A DNA stretch of 64,000 bases from Serratia sp. AKBS12 (GTDB taxonomy: Bacteria > Pseudomonadota > Gammaproteobacteria > Enterobacterales > Enterobacteriaceae): positions 291,229 through 355,228 of the forward strand of contig NZ_JANUSB010000007.1 of the NCBI RefSeq assembly GCF_024793895.1. Reading direction: 5' to 3'. Below, one piece after another: positions 35,874 through 44,473 of this stretch. Position 1 is the stretch's first letter. Every line of letters begins with the position of its first letter. The position numbers and the translations under genes are program-made. The notes below the pieces were generated by a model. That model saw nothing but the letters and a program-made list of their open reading frames with translations. It ran no database searches and was not told where the DNA came from.

Positions 35874-36194
35874 TCAGGCGGTGGGCTCCAGATGAGCGGC
35901 GATTTTGCTCATGATCGCGTCGGCGCGTTTGACCGCGTCGCTGATGGCGACCCGTACCACGGTTTTGCCGGCAAAGCGCTCTTCAAACTTGATGCCGATG
36001 TCTTTGGTCAGGATCACCATGTCGGCGGCGGCGATGTCTTCTGGCGTCAACGGGTTTTCCAGCCCGATGGAACCCTGGGTTTCCACTTTGCATTGCCACC
36101 CCCTGGCGGTGGCGGCTTGTTCAATGGCCTCGGCGGCCATGTAGGTATGGGCGACGCCGGAAGGGCATGCGGTGACGGCAATAATGTTGGCCAT
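35874..36194 (-). CDS. frwB: Fructose-like PTS enzyme IIB FrwB
   Basis: 106-residue EIIB, same length as E. coli FrwB; phosphorylated Cys in TACPSGVAHTYMAAEAIE. ATG at 36194 (MANIIAVTACPSG) has GAGGAAA upstream; a frame opening at 36227 would overlap frwC and lacks support. Sits between frwC and pflD. Confidence 0.93.
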   Translation of the reverse strand: MANIIAVTACPSGVAHTYMAAEAIEQAATARGWQCKVETQGSIGLENPLTPEDIAAADMVILTKDIGIKFEERFAGKTVVRVAISDAVKRADAIMSKIAAHLEPTA

Positions 36195-36213
36195 AGCGAT
36201 TTCCTCAATGTAG

Positions 36214-37293
36214 TCAGTTGATTTCAAAATCCAGATCCAGATCGTTTTCTTCGCTGGCGGCAGCGGTTGGCCGTTTGGCCGCCCGGCTTTTCAGCAGGTT
36301 TACCAGCAGGGCGGTGATGACCATGCCGGACAGCAAGGCGGCAATAAACCCCAGTTTGCCCGCAACCACAGGTAGCACGATCAGTCCGCCCCAGCCGGCA
36401 TAGCATTGTGCGCCGAACAGCGCTGCGACAACTGCAGCGCAGGCTGAACCGATCATGATGGAAGGGATCACCCGCAGCGGGTCGGCTGCGGCAAACGGAA
36501 TCGCCCCTTCGGTTACGCCAACGCAGCCCATCAGCAGTGCGGCTTTGCCCGCTTCACGTTCCTCGACCGAATAATATTTGCGGCCAATCAGCGTGGCGAA
36601 ACCCAGCCCCAGTGGCGGAGTGGCGATGGCGACGGCGGCAATCGCCACCACCGAATAGACGCCCTGCGCCACACAGATCAGCATGAAGGCATAGGCCACC
36701 TTGTTCACCGGCCCGCCCATGTCGAATGCCAGCATCAGGCCCATGATGATGGCCAGTACCACGATGCTGCCCTGCTGCATACCCTGCAGCCAGCGGGTCA
36801 GGCCGGTAGTCAGCGCGCCAACCGGTTCGCCCAGCCCCCACATCATGATGCCGGCGGTCAGTAACGTGCCGACAATCGGGATTACGAAGATTGGCATCAC
36901 CGAACGCAGGATCTTCGGGACGGGGATTTTCTTCAGGTAAAACACGATGATACCGCCCAGCAGGCCGGCAATGATGGCGCCAAAGAAACCGGCGCCGAAT
37001 GAGGCGCCTACCCAGGCGCCAATCGCGGCCGGCGCCAGCGCTGAACGATCGGCGATCGAATAGCCTATATAGGCCGCCAGGAACGGCACCATCAGCGTCA
37101 AGCCGGCTACGCCGATATCAAACAGTTTTTTCAGGTTGGGATCGGTTGCGGCGTCAGGCACTGCGCCTTTGCCATACAGCATGACGGAAACCGCCAGCAG
37201 AATGCCGCCGGCCACCACGAACGGGATCATATGGGAAACGCCGGACATCAAATGCTGGCGGGTGCTTTTAAGTATGTTGAGCAGGTCTTTCAT
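36214..37293 (-). CDS. frwC: Fructose-like PTS enzyme IIC FrwC
   Basis: 359-residue membrane EIIC (same length as E. coli) that should carry and help phosphorylate an unidentified fructose-like sugar. About nine hydrophobic segments; family segments SGVSHMIPFVVAGGILLAVSV near the start and MGCVGVTEGAIPFAAADPLRVIPS (about residues 255-278, sugar-binding GxxE). First gene of the leftward operon; divergent from ptsA. Confidence 0.95.
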   Translation of the reverse strand: MKDLLNILKSTRQHLMSGVSHMIPFVVAGGILLAVSVMLYGKGAVPDAATDPNLKKLFDIGVAGLTLMVPFLAAYIGYSIADRSALAPAAIGAWVGASFGAGFFGAIIAGLLGGIIVFYLKKIPVPKILRSVMPIFVIPIVGTLLTAGIMMWGLGEPVGALTTGLTRWLQGMQQGSIVVLAIIMGLMLAFDMGGPVNKVAYAFMLICVAQGVYSVVAIAAVAIATPPLGLGFATLIGRKYYSVEEREAGKAALLMGCVGVTEGAIPFAAADPLRVIPSIMIGSACAAVVAALFGAQCYAGWGGLIVLPVVAGKLGFIAALLSGMVITALLVNLLKSRAAKRPTAAASEENDLDLDFEIN

Positions 37294-37656
37294 TATTCAC
37301 TCCCTGGTCATAACACGAGGGTTTTGAGAACAGTAACCATCAGCAAGAAATAACCCCTGACGGAGAAAGGTTGTTACCTATCACAATAGGTATCCGACCA
37401 CGCCGCCAACAGGGGATAAAATTGTCATTTACTGGATTTTTGTAATGTCAGTGGAAAAGTGAGATCAAACGCAAATTGCGACAGAATGAAGTGGCAAGGA
37501 GAGAACTCTTGCTTTGTGAGCGCTATCGCATTTAAGTATTTAGATTACATTTGTCCAGTATTTGGCGTTTTTGTCGCATAGGCGCGCCGGAGAGCGGCTT
37601 TTATTCTGATGGTAAACCGCCGTGGTTCATCGTTGTCAGGGTAGGAGGACATTCCA
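37294..37656. promoter_or_regulatory. frwC/ptsA divergent control region
   Basis: 363 bases without a gene. An 18-base inverted repeat at 37375-37392 (TACCTAT, CACA, ATAGGTA) lies about 80 bases before frwC and could be an operator. A CRP-like site TGTGA-GCGCTA-TCGCA at 37515-37530 has one mismatch to the core and lies about 130 bases before ptsA. I see no FNR box (TTGAT-N4-ATCAA), although the glycyl-radical enzyme implies anaerobic use. GGTAGGAGGA precedes the ptsA ATG. Confidence 0.5.
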
Positions 37657-40161
37657 ATGGCCAAAATCGTCACGTTTACCTGCGAGCTGCCTAACGGCGT
37701 TCATGCTCGCCCCGCCAGCCACATTGAAACCCTGTGCAACAGTTTTCAATCATGCTTTCAGTGGCATAACACCCGTAGCGGTCTGACCGGCGATGGCAAG
37801 AGCGTATTGTCATTGATTGGCGCGGATATTTTGCTGGGGGATAGCTGCCAGGTCACCATTGAAGGCGTTGATGAACAAGCGGCGTTCGACAGATTGAGCC
37901 AGTTTATCGCCCACGAATTCAGGCATTGCGATGACGCCTTGCCGCCGATTGAACAGTGCGCCGATCAGGAACCCATCCCACTGTCGCTGGCCAATCTGTT
38001 GCCGACGCTGGTACGTGGTCGCCCGGTTTGCCAGGGCACCGCCAGCGGCAAACTGCTGCATCTGGCGGCTATCGATCTCAATGCCCTGACGGATTTACCT
38101 CCCGCCGACAGCCTGGAGCAGGAGCAAAGCCGCCTGTTGGCCGGGTTGGAACAATTGGATAAGGCATTGGAACTGCAGTTGATGGCGGGTAATGGCGCAA
38201 CCAGTGCGGTGCTGGTCGCACACCGTTCGCTGGTGCGCGACGACGCTTTTCGCCAGCGGTTGCTGGACGAAGTACGGGCCGGAGAAAGCTGTGCCCGGTC
38301 GATCGTTGATGCCGCCGCGTATTTCAGCCAGCGTCTGGCGCAGTCAAACAGTGCTTATCTGCGCGAACGCCAGCTGGATATTCGTGATGTCGGTTTCCAA
38401 CTGCTGCAGCAAATCTATGGCAGCCAGCGTTTTCCCTCGCAACGGGCGCTGAGTGAAGCCAGCATTTGCATGGCAGAGGAACTGACGCCGAGCCAGTTCC
38501 TCGAGCTGGATAAACGTCATCTGAAGGGATTGCTGTTAGCCAGCGGCGGCAGCACGTCTCATACCGTCATTCTGGCCAGATCGTTCAATATACCCATGCT
38601 GGTGGGGGTTAATGCCGAACTATTGCAAAACTATCTTGGCCAGCAGGTGCAAATCGATGGCGATCTTGGCCTGGTGGTGTGCGAATTGACCCCGCCGGTG
38701 CGGCGCTACTATCAGCAGGAGCTATGGCTGAATGACCAGTTGCGTCAACAGCAAAGCGCCTATCTGCATCACTCTGGCCGTACCGGTGACGGTGTGAAGA
38801 TGGAGGTTGCCGCCAATATTGCGCACGCCGTGGAGGCCAGTGCGGCTTTTGGCAACGGCGCCGAGGCGATTGGTCTGTTTCGCACCGAAATGCTGTATAT
38901 GGATCGGGTAAGCGCGCCTGCGGAGAACGAGCTCTACAATATTTACTGCCAGGCGGTAGAGGCCGCCGACGGCAAGACGATAATCGTTCGTACCATGGAC
39001 ATCGGCGGTGACAAACCGGTGGATTATCTGAATATTCCTTTAGAAAACAATCCGTTTCTCGGTTATCGCGCGGTACGAATCTATCAGGAGTTTTTGCCGC
39101 TGTTTCATACCCAACTGCGGGCGATCCTGCGTGCTTCGGCGCACGGGGCGCTGAAAATCATGATCCCGATGATCTCGTCAATGGAGGAGATCCTGTGGGT
39201 CAAGGAACAGTTGGCCGAGGTCAAGCAGGCATTACGTGCCGAGCAAATCCCGTTCGATGAAAAAATCCCGGTGGGCATCATGCTGGAAGTGCCGTCGGTG
39301 ATGTTCATCATCGATCAGTGTTGTGAGGAGATCGATTTCTTCAGCATTGGTAGCAATGATTTGACTCAATATCTGCTGGCGGTGGACCGCGATAATGCCA
39401 AAGTCATCAAGCATTACAACAGTCTGAACCCGGCCTTCCTGCGCGCGCTGGACCATGCGGTAGCGGCGGTGCATCGCCATGGCAAATGGATCGGGCTGTG
39501 CGGCGAATTGGCGGCAAAAGGCTCGGTATTGCCGTTGCTGGTGGGGCTGGGACTGGATGAAATCAGCATGAGCTCCCCCTCGATCCCGGCGACCAAGGCG
39601 CGGCTGGTCAAGCTGGATAGCCGCGAATGCCGCCTGTTGCTCAACCGTGCGATGGCGTGCCGCACCTCGTTGGAAGTTGAACACCTACTGGCGCAGTTCC
39701 GCATGGATCAACGCGATGCCCCATTGATTTCGCCATCCTGCATTACTCTCGGCGCTGACTGGCGCAGTAAAGAGGAGGTGATCAAGGGCATGACGGATAA
39801 TCTGCTGCTGGCAGGGCGCTGCCGTTACCCGCGCAAGCTGGCCGCCGATCTATGGGCGCGCGAAGCGGTGTTTTCCACCGGACTGGGTTTTGGCTTCGCT
39901 ATTCCGCATACCAAATCCGAACATATTGAGCAGTCGACCATCAGCGTCGCCAGGCTGTCACAACCGGTGATATGGGGCGAGGAAGAGGTGCGATTCGTCA
40001 TCATGTTGACGTTGAATAAACATGCGGCAGGCGACCGGCATATGCGTATTTTTTCTAAATTGGCCCGACGCATCATGCATGACGAGTTTCGTGCGGCGTT
40101 GGTCAATGCGGCATCGGCACAACAGGTAGAAGCGCTGTTGCAACAAGAGCTTGAACTGTAA
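37657..40161 (+). CDS. ptsA: Multiphosphoryl transfer protein PtsA (HPr-EI-EIIA)
   Basis: 834-residue fusion of three PTS domains. HPr-like domain (residues 1-90) with His16 in NGVHARPAS; enzyme I domain with phosphorylated His302 in [13 protein letters not shown] and PEP-binding segments [10 protein letters not shown] and CGELAAKGS; fructose-type EIIA (about 690-834) with His751 in [10 protein letters not shown]. It can in principle pass phosphate from PEP to FrwB/FrwD without the general PtsH/PtsI. E. coli PtsA is almost the same length (833). Confidence 0.95.
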   Translation: MAKIVTFTCELPNGVHARPASHIETLCNSFQSCFQWHNTRSGLTGDGKSVLSLIGADILLGDSCQVTIEGVDEQAAFDRLSQFIAHEFRHCDDALPPIEQCADQEPIPLSLANLLPTLVRGRPVCQGTASGKLLHLAAIDLNALTDLPPADSLEQEQSRLLAGLEQLDKALELQLMAGNGATSAVLVAHRSLVRDDAFRQRLLDEVRAGESCARSIVDAAAYFSQRLAQSNSAYLRERQLDIRDVGFQLLQQIYGSQRFPSQRALSEASICMAEELTPSQFLELDKRHLKGLLLASGGSTSHTVILARSFNIPMLVGVNAELLQNYLGQQVQIDGDLGLVVCELTPPVRRYYQQELWLNDQLRQQQSAYLHHSGRTGDGVKMEVAANIAHAVEASAAFGNGAEAIGLFRTEMLYMDRVSAPAENELYNIYCQAVEAADGKTIIVRTMDIGGDKPVDYLNIPLENNPFLGYRAVRIYQEFLPLFHTQLRAILRASAHGALKIMIPMISSMEEILWVKEQLAEVKQALRAEQIPFDEKIPVGIMLEVPSVMFIIDQCCEEIDFFSIGSNDLTQYLLAVDRDNAKVIKHYNSLNPAFLRALDHAVAAVHRHGKWIGLCGELAAKGSVLPLLVGLGLDEISMSSPSIPATKARLVKLDSRECRLLLNRAMACRTSLEVEHLLAQFRMDQRDAPLISPSCITLGADWRSKEEVIKGMTDNLLLAGRCRYPRKLAADLWAREAVFSTGLGFGFAIPHTKSEHIEQSTISVARLSQPVIWGEEEVRFVIMLTLNKHAAGDRHMRIFSKLARRIMHDEFRAALVNAASAQQVEALLQQELEL

Positions 40162-40170
40162 TTCACTGCA

Positions 40171-40194
40171 GGGCGCGTTGGCGCCCTATTTTTT
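40171..40194 (+). terminator. Terminator-like hairpin between ptsA and fsaB
   Basis: GGGCGC, loop GTTG, GCGCCC, then TATTTTTT. The T-tract runs straight into GGAG, the fsaB ribosome-binding site. It should reduce read-through, so fsaB may be expressed at a lower level than ptsA or under control of this structure. Confidence 0.8.
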
Positions 40195-40205
40195 GGAGAA
40201 CATTG

Positions 40206-40871
40206 ATGGAACTCTATCTCGATACCGCCGACGTCGGCGCAGTAAAACGGCTGGCGCGTATTCTGCCGTTGCAGGGCGTAACCACCAATCCGAGCATTAT
40301 TGCCAGCTCACGCACCTGTTTGTGGGAGGTGTTACCGGCGCTGCATGAGGCGTTAGGGGGAAAGGGAAGGCTATTTGCCCAGATAATGGCAAATGATGCG
40401 CCGCAGATAGTCGAAGAGGCGCTACGCCTGAATGAGCGGGTGCCGGGGCTGGTAGTGAAGGTGCCGGTCACCGCTGAGGGACTGGCGGCGATCAAGACGT
40501 TAAAAAGCCTGGCGATACCTACCTTGGGCACCGCAGTTTATGGTGCGGTGCAAGGGTTGCTGTCGGTATTGGCCGGGGCGGACTATGTGGCGCCATATGT
40601 TAATCGTATCGATGCGCAGGGGGGAAACGGCATTGCTACCGTCGCAGAGCTGCAGCAGTTACTGGAACGTCACGTTGCGCAGGCGAAGGTATTGGCTGCC
40701 AGTTTCAAAACCCCACGTCAGGCGTTGGATTGCCTGCTGGCGGGGTGTGGGGCGATAACCTTGCCGCCGGAAATTGCGCAGCAGTTTATCAATACGCCTG
40801 CGGTACAGGCGGCCGTCGTCAAGTTTGAGCAGGATTGGCAAGCGGCATTTGGCACGCTGCAACTGGAATAA
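40206..40871 (+). CDS. fsaB: Fructose-6-phosphate aldolase FsaB
   Basis: 221-residue class I aldolase of the transaldolase-like family (E. coli FsaB 220). Schiff-base lysine is Lys85 in GLVVKVPVT; also [15 protein letters not shown] at the N-terminus, TTNPSII and the [13 protein letters not shown] loop. Cleaves fructose-6-phosphate to dihydroxyacetone and glyceraldehyde-3-phosphate in vitro; the physiological substrate is open. Start ATG at 40206 (a TTG precedes it). In E. coli gldA follows; here it does not. Confidence 0.95.
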   Translation: MELYLDTADVGAVKRLARILPLQGVTTNPSIIASSRTCLWEVLPALHEALGGKGRLFAQIMANDAPQIVEEALRLNERVPGLVVKVPVTAEGLAAIKTLKSLAIPTLGTAVYGAVQGLLSVLAGADYVAPYVNRIDAQGGNGIATVAELQQLLERHVAQAKVLAASFKTPRQALDCLLAGCGAITLPPEIAQQFINTPAVQAAVVKFEQDWQAAFGTLQLE

Positions 40872-40907
40872 CGCTAAGGGCTCAGCGCTGCCGAGCCCGT
40901 GCAGCGC

Positions 40908-41744
40908 TTATTTCACTCCCACTACGCCATGCTGGATAAACCAGTCCAGCATGCGTTGCCAGCCGTCCTGCGCCGATTCAGCGTGGTAACTGGGGCGGTA
41001 ATCGGCGTTAAACGCGTGGCCCGCTTCCGGATATACCACGATTTCGGCATCCGCGTTGGCGGCGCGGATCGCCTGGCGCATGTTCTCCACCGTATCCTGC
41101 GGGATACTGCCGTCTTGCCCGCCGTATAATCCCAATACCGGCGCCGTCAACTGAGTGGCGATATCCACCGGGTGTTTCGGTGAGTTGAGGGTTTTTTCCC
41201 CCACCAATTTGCCGTACCAGGCGACGGCGGCTTTCAACTGCGGGTTATGCGCCGCATACAGCCAGGTGATGCGCCCACCCCAGCAAAAACCGGTGATCGC
41301 CAACTTGCTGGCATCGCCACCATGGCGGATGGCCCAGTTGGCGGTATGATCCAAATCGATCAACACTTGCTTATCCGGCACTTTGCTGACCAGTTTTTGC
41401 AGCAGCTCGTTGATATCACTGTAATCCCGAGCTTCCCCTTGGCGAAAATACAGCTCAGGCGCGATCGCCAGATAGCCCTCTTTCGCCAGCCGGCGGCACA
41501 GATCCTGAATATGCTGATGAACGCCGAAGATTTCCTGTACTACCAGCACCACCGGGAAAGGACCGTTATGATCGGCCGGTTTGGCGATAAAGGCCGGCAG
41601 GTCGTCACCCTGCGACGGAATAGTGGTTTCACCCGCATGAATGCCTGCGTCGTCGGTATAAACAGTGGTTGCAGCCAACGGCGTGGTGGCCGGATTAAAC
41701 CCCTCTTTGGCCTGTTTTAATGTCATCACGTATTCGGTTTTCAT
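40908..41744 (-). CDS. ysgA: Dienelactone hydrolase family protein (YsgA)
   Basis: 278-residue alpha/beta hydrolase. Catalytic triad of the dienelactone hydrolase type: Cys in TGFCWGGRITWLYA (about residues 150-163), Asp in LGLYGGQDGSIP and His in PEAGHAFNADYRP near residue 230. Located upstream of and divergent from udp as ysgA is in E. coli. GGAG sits before the ATG at 41744; a start four codons further up (41756) is less well placed. The natural substrate is unknown. Confidence 0.9.
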   Translation of the reverse strand: MKTEYVMTLKQAKEGFNPATTPLAATTVYTDDAGIHAGETTIPSQGDDLPAFIAKPADHNGPFPVVLVVQEIFGVHQHIQDLCRRLAKEGYLAIAPELYFRQGEARDYSDINELLQKLVSKVPDKQVLIDLDHTANWAIRHGGDASKLAITGFCWGGRITWLYAAHNPQLKAAVAWYGKLVGEKTLNSPKHPVDIATQLTAPVLGLYGGQDGSIPQDTVENMRQAIRAANADAEIVVYPEAGHAFNADYRPSYHAESAQDGWQRMLDWFIQHGVVGVK

Positions 41745-41875
41745 TGCGGTCTCCATGCAAGAGAAAAGCAGTTCTGAAAGTAACTATAGGTAAGATTGCG
41801 CCCGGTTGTCATCGTGGTGCCAACGCCTGTATTGGCTAGACTTGGACAAAACGCAGCGGTAATAAAGGCTATTTA

Positions 41876-41943
41876 TGTGATATAAATCACAAAAAATATG
41901 TAGATCGTAATTCGTTTCTTTATTGGTGGTGATGTCTGTCACG
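41876..41943 (+). promoter_or_regulatory. Two CRP sites upstream of udp (CytR-type arrangement)
   Basis: Perfect core TGTGA-TATAAA-TCACA at 41876-41891 and a second site GGTGA-TGTCTG-TCACG at 41928-41943. The centres are 52 bases apart, the spacing that lets CytR bind between two CRP dimers at deoP2 and udp in E. coli. Supports cAMP activation and cytidine-relieved repression. Confidence 0.75.
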
Positions 41944-42014
41944 AAAAAGGGCGTTGATTTTCAGTAGAGTACTTTTTTGTTCCTCCCAATAATCTGATCT
42001 ATGAGGAGTCTCTT

Positions 42015-42776
42015 ATGTCTCAGTCTGACGTTTTCCATCTCGGCCTCACCAAAAATGATTTACAAGGGGCTCAGCTTGCGATTGTTCCTGGCGATCCGCA
42101 GCGTGTAGAGAAAATCGCCAAATTGATGGAAAACCCGGTGCATCTGGCGTCCCATCGTGAATTCACCTCATGGCGTGCAGAATTGGACGGCAAAGCGGTT
42201 ATCGTTTGCTCGACTGGCATCGGCGGTCCTTCCACTTCTATCGCAGTAGAGGAATTGGCGCAACTGGGCATTCGCACTTTCCTGCGTATTGGTACCACTG
42301 GCGCGATTCAGCCGAATATCAACGTCGGCGATGTGCTGGTGACCACGGCGGCGGTACGCCTTGACGGCGCCAGCCTGCATTTTGCACCAATGGAATTCCC
42401 GGCGGTAGCGGACTTCGCCTGTACTACCGCGTTGGTTGAAGCGGCCAAAGCCAGCGGTGCCAACACGCATATTGGCGTGACCGCGTCCTCCGATACTTTC
42501 TACCCGGGTCAGGAACGTTACGATACCTATTCCGGTCGCGTGGTCAGCCGGTTCAAAGGCTCGATGGAAGAATGGCAATCCATGGGCGTAATGAACTATG
42601 AAATGGAATCCGCGACGCTGTTGACCATGTGCGCCAGCCAGGGCCTGCGAGCCGGTATGGTGGCCGGCGTGATCGTTAACCGTACCCAGCAGGAGATTCC
42701 GAACGCGGAAACCATGAAGCAAACCGAAAGCCATGCGGTGCAAATCGTGGTGGAGGCGGCGCGCCGCCTGCTGTAA
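42015..42776 (+). CDS. udp: Uridine phosphorylase Udp
   Basis: 253-residue enzyme (same length as E. coli) converting uridine and phosphate to uracil and ribose-1-phosphate. Phosphate-binding [15 protein letters not shown] and [16 protein letters not shown], nucleoside-site [10 protein letters not shown], and ribose-binding [13 protein letters not shown] are intact. Start ATG at 42015 follows TATGAGGAG. Confidence 0.98.
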   Translation: MSQSDVFHLGLTKNDLQGAQLAIVPGDPQRVEKIAKLMENPVHLASHREFTSWRAELDGKAVIVCSTGIGGPSTSIAVEELAQLGIRTFLRIGTTGAIQPNINVGDVLVTTAAVRLDGASLHFAPMEFPAVADFACTTALVEAAKASGANTHIGVTASSDTFYPGQERYDTYSGRVVSRFKGSMEEWQSMGVMNYEMESATLLTMCASQGLRAGMVAGVIVNRTQQEIPNAETMKQTESHAVQIVVEAARRLL

Positions 42777-42927
42777 TCCTCCAATGCAACGGGCCTCCAT
42801 GCGGCCCGTTTCTCCCTACAGGCGTAATCTGTTACGGTTGTCTTCTCCGGCGTCGACATAATGTCCCGATTGCCGCGTTGTCTCGGCACCGCTGGTGCTT
42901 GTTCCGACAATAATCAAGAGGATGTCT

Positions 42928-43710
42928 ATGACTGCCCAGATTCTGCTCCATCCTTCACTTGCGCCGCTTGACGGTGGTATCAACTTTCGCGACTTGGGCG
43001 GCAACAGCGTGGCCGAAGGCCGCCGCATCAAGCGCGGTTTACTGTTTCGTTCCGGTTCACTCGAGCGGTTGACCGAAAATGACTGTACCTTTCTGGCCGG
43101 CGTGCCGGTACGGTCAGTGCTCGACTATCGCGATGCCGACGAAGTACAAGCCAAACCGGACGTGCTGTGGAGCGGTGCCGATTACCACCATTTCCCGGCC
43201 AATCCATTGAGCAGCGAGGTTAATGCCAACCTGGCAAAACTGACCAGCGAAACCCTGGCAGGCTTTGACGCACGCGCCTTCATGCTGGAACTGTATCGTC
43301 GACTGCCGTTTGGCAACGCGGCATATCGACAGTTGGCCAACCTGCTGGTGCAGCCGGACGCTGGCGCTATTGTTCAACACTGTGCGGTGGGCAAAGACCG
43401 TACCGGCATCGGTTCGGCGCTGGTGTTGTTCGCTCTGGGGGCCGACCGGGCCACGGTTGTTGAGGACTATCTGCTGACGGAAACCACGCTGGCCAGCTTC
43501 CGCGAACAGATGCTGGATCAGCTGTCCATTCGCCTGAACGACGCGGCGCTGGCGCAGTTTGCCTACGTATTGAGCGCCCGCGAAGAGTTTCTGATGACCG
43601 CGCTCGGCAGTATCGATGCGCAGTACGGCAGCACCGATCGCTGGCTGGAAACGGAGTACGGGCTGGGGGCCAGCCAGCGCGAAACCCTGCGGGCGCACTA
43701 TCTGGAATAG
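42928..43710 (+). CDS. Tyrosine phosphatase-like protein
   Basis: 260-residue protein with the signature of the bacterial LipA/PtpB-like phosphatase group: N-terminal INFRDLGGNSVAEGRRIKRGLLFRSG, a YRDADEV segment, and the P-loop HCAVGKDRTG with catalytic Cys152. The Lys and Asp in the loop (GKDRT) mark the group with lipid or dual-specificity activity. No signal peptide, so probably cytoplasmic. ATG at 42928 is well spaced from AAGAGG; an ATG at 42922 is too close. Not found between udp and rmuC in E. coli, so accessory. Substrate unknown. Confidence 0.85.
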   Translation: MTAQILLHPSLAPLDGGINFRDLGGNSVAEGRRIKRGLLFRSGSLERLTENDCTFLAGVPVRSVLDYRDADEVQAKPDVLWSGADYHHFPANPLSSEVNANLAKLTSETLAGFDARAFMLELYRRLPFGNAAYRQLANLLVQPDAGAIVQHCAVGKDRTGIGSALVLFALGADRATVVEDYLLTETTLASFREQMLDQLSIRLNDAALAQFAYVLSAREEFLMTALGSIDAQYGSTDRWLETEYGLGASQRETLRAHYLE

Positions 43711-43804
43711 TCGTACAGCAATCGCAATGTTTAGCCGGCGTTTAACCAACGCCGGCGGGCATTGCGTATCCTTGGGCAAGGATATCGGTATCAAGGAGAC
43801 GGGT

Positions 43805-44335
43805 TTGAATCTGAACGACATTATCCACTGGGTCAGCGAAGTCGTGCGGCAGCACCAAGGCTGGGCCATTCCCATCATTTTCTTCCTGGCTTTTGGCGAA
43901 TCGCTGGCGTTTTTGTCGCTGTTGCTGCCGGCCACGGTGATCCTGCTGGCGTTGGGGGCGCTAATTGGTGAAAGCGGCATTGCGTTCTGGCCGATTTGGG
44001 CCGCCGCGGCTGCTGGCGCCTTTTTTGGCGATTGGCTTTCCTATTGGGTCGGCTACCATTATCAACACCGGGTGGCGCATATGTGGCCGCTGTCACGTAA
44101 TCCGCAACTGCTGGTGCGTGGTCACGCGTTTTTTGAACGCTGGGGCGTGCTCGGCATTTTCTTCGGGCGCTTCTTTGGCCCTCTGCGCGCGGTGGTGCCG
44201 TTGGTCGGCGGCATCTGTGCCATGCCGCAGCGCTATTTTCAATTGGCTAATATAACCTCGGCGATGATTTGGGCGTTCGGTATTCTCGCGCCGGGGGCAT
44301 TTGGTATCAAGTGGCTAAGCCAGTGGTTTGGCTAG
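43805..44335 (+). CDS. DedA/VTT-family membrane protein
   Basis: 176-residue membrane protein of the DedA family, whose members serve as flippases or proton-dependent carriers of undecaprenyl-phosphate or lipids. Hallmarks: FFLAFGESLAFLSLLLPATVILL, AGAFFGDWLSYWVGYHY and FGRFFGPLRAVVPLVGG. The start is TTG at 43805 with an ideal AAGGAG six bases upstream (43793-43798); the open frame runs further left, overlapping the phosphatase gene, but without similarity. Shorter than YghB/YqjA (about 220). Confidence 0.85.
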   Translation: MNLNDIIHWVSEVVRQHQGWAIPIIFFLAFGESLAFLSLLLPATVILLALGALIGESGIAFWPIWAAAAAGAFFGDWLSYWVGYHYQHRVAHMWPLSRNPQLLVRGHAFFERWGVLGIFFGRFFGPLRAVVPLVGGICAMPQRYFQLANITSAMIWAFGILAPGAFGIKWLSQWFG

Positions 44336-44473
44336 CGCTTTTCCTGTTTGCGCAGCGTTTCGCATTATTACCTGCAACAAGCAAATCAGGCTGGACATCC
44401 ATACAGTCTCCCCTTAACGTGACCGCAGCGGGCGTGTTACGCGCTGGAATAGAATAGGGTAACGGGAGGCAGG

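Noticed and set aside
40878..40898. GGGCTC/GAGCCC hairpin between fsaB and ysgA as a terminator
   Set aside because: Six-base stem, nine-base loop and no T-tract on either strand; too weak to call.
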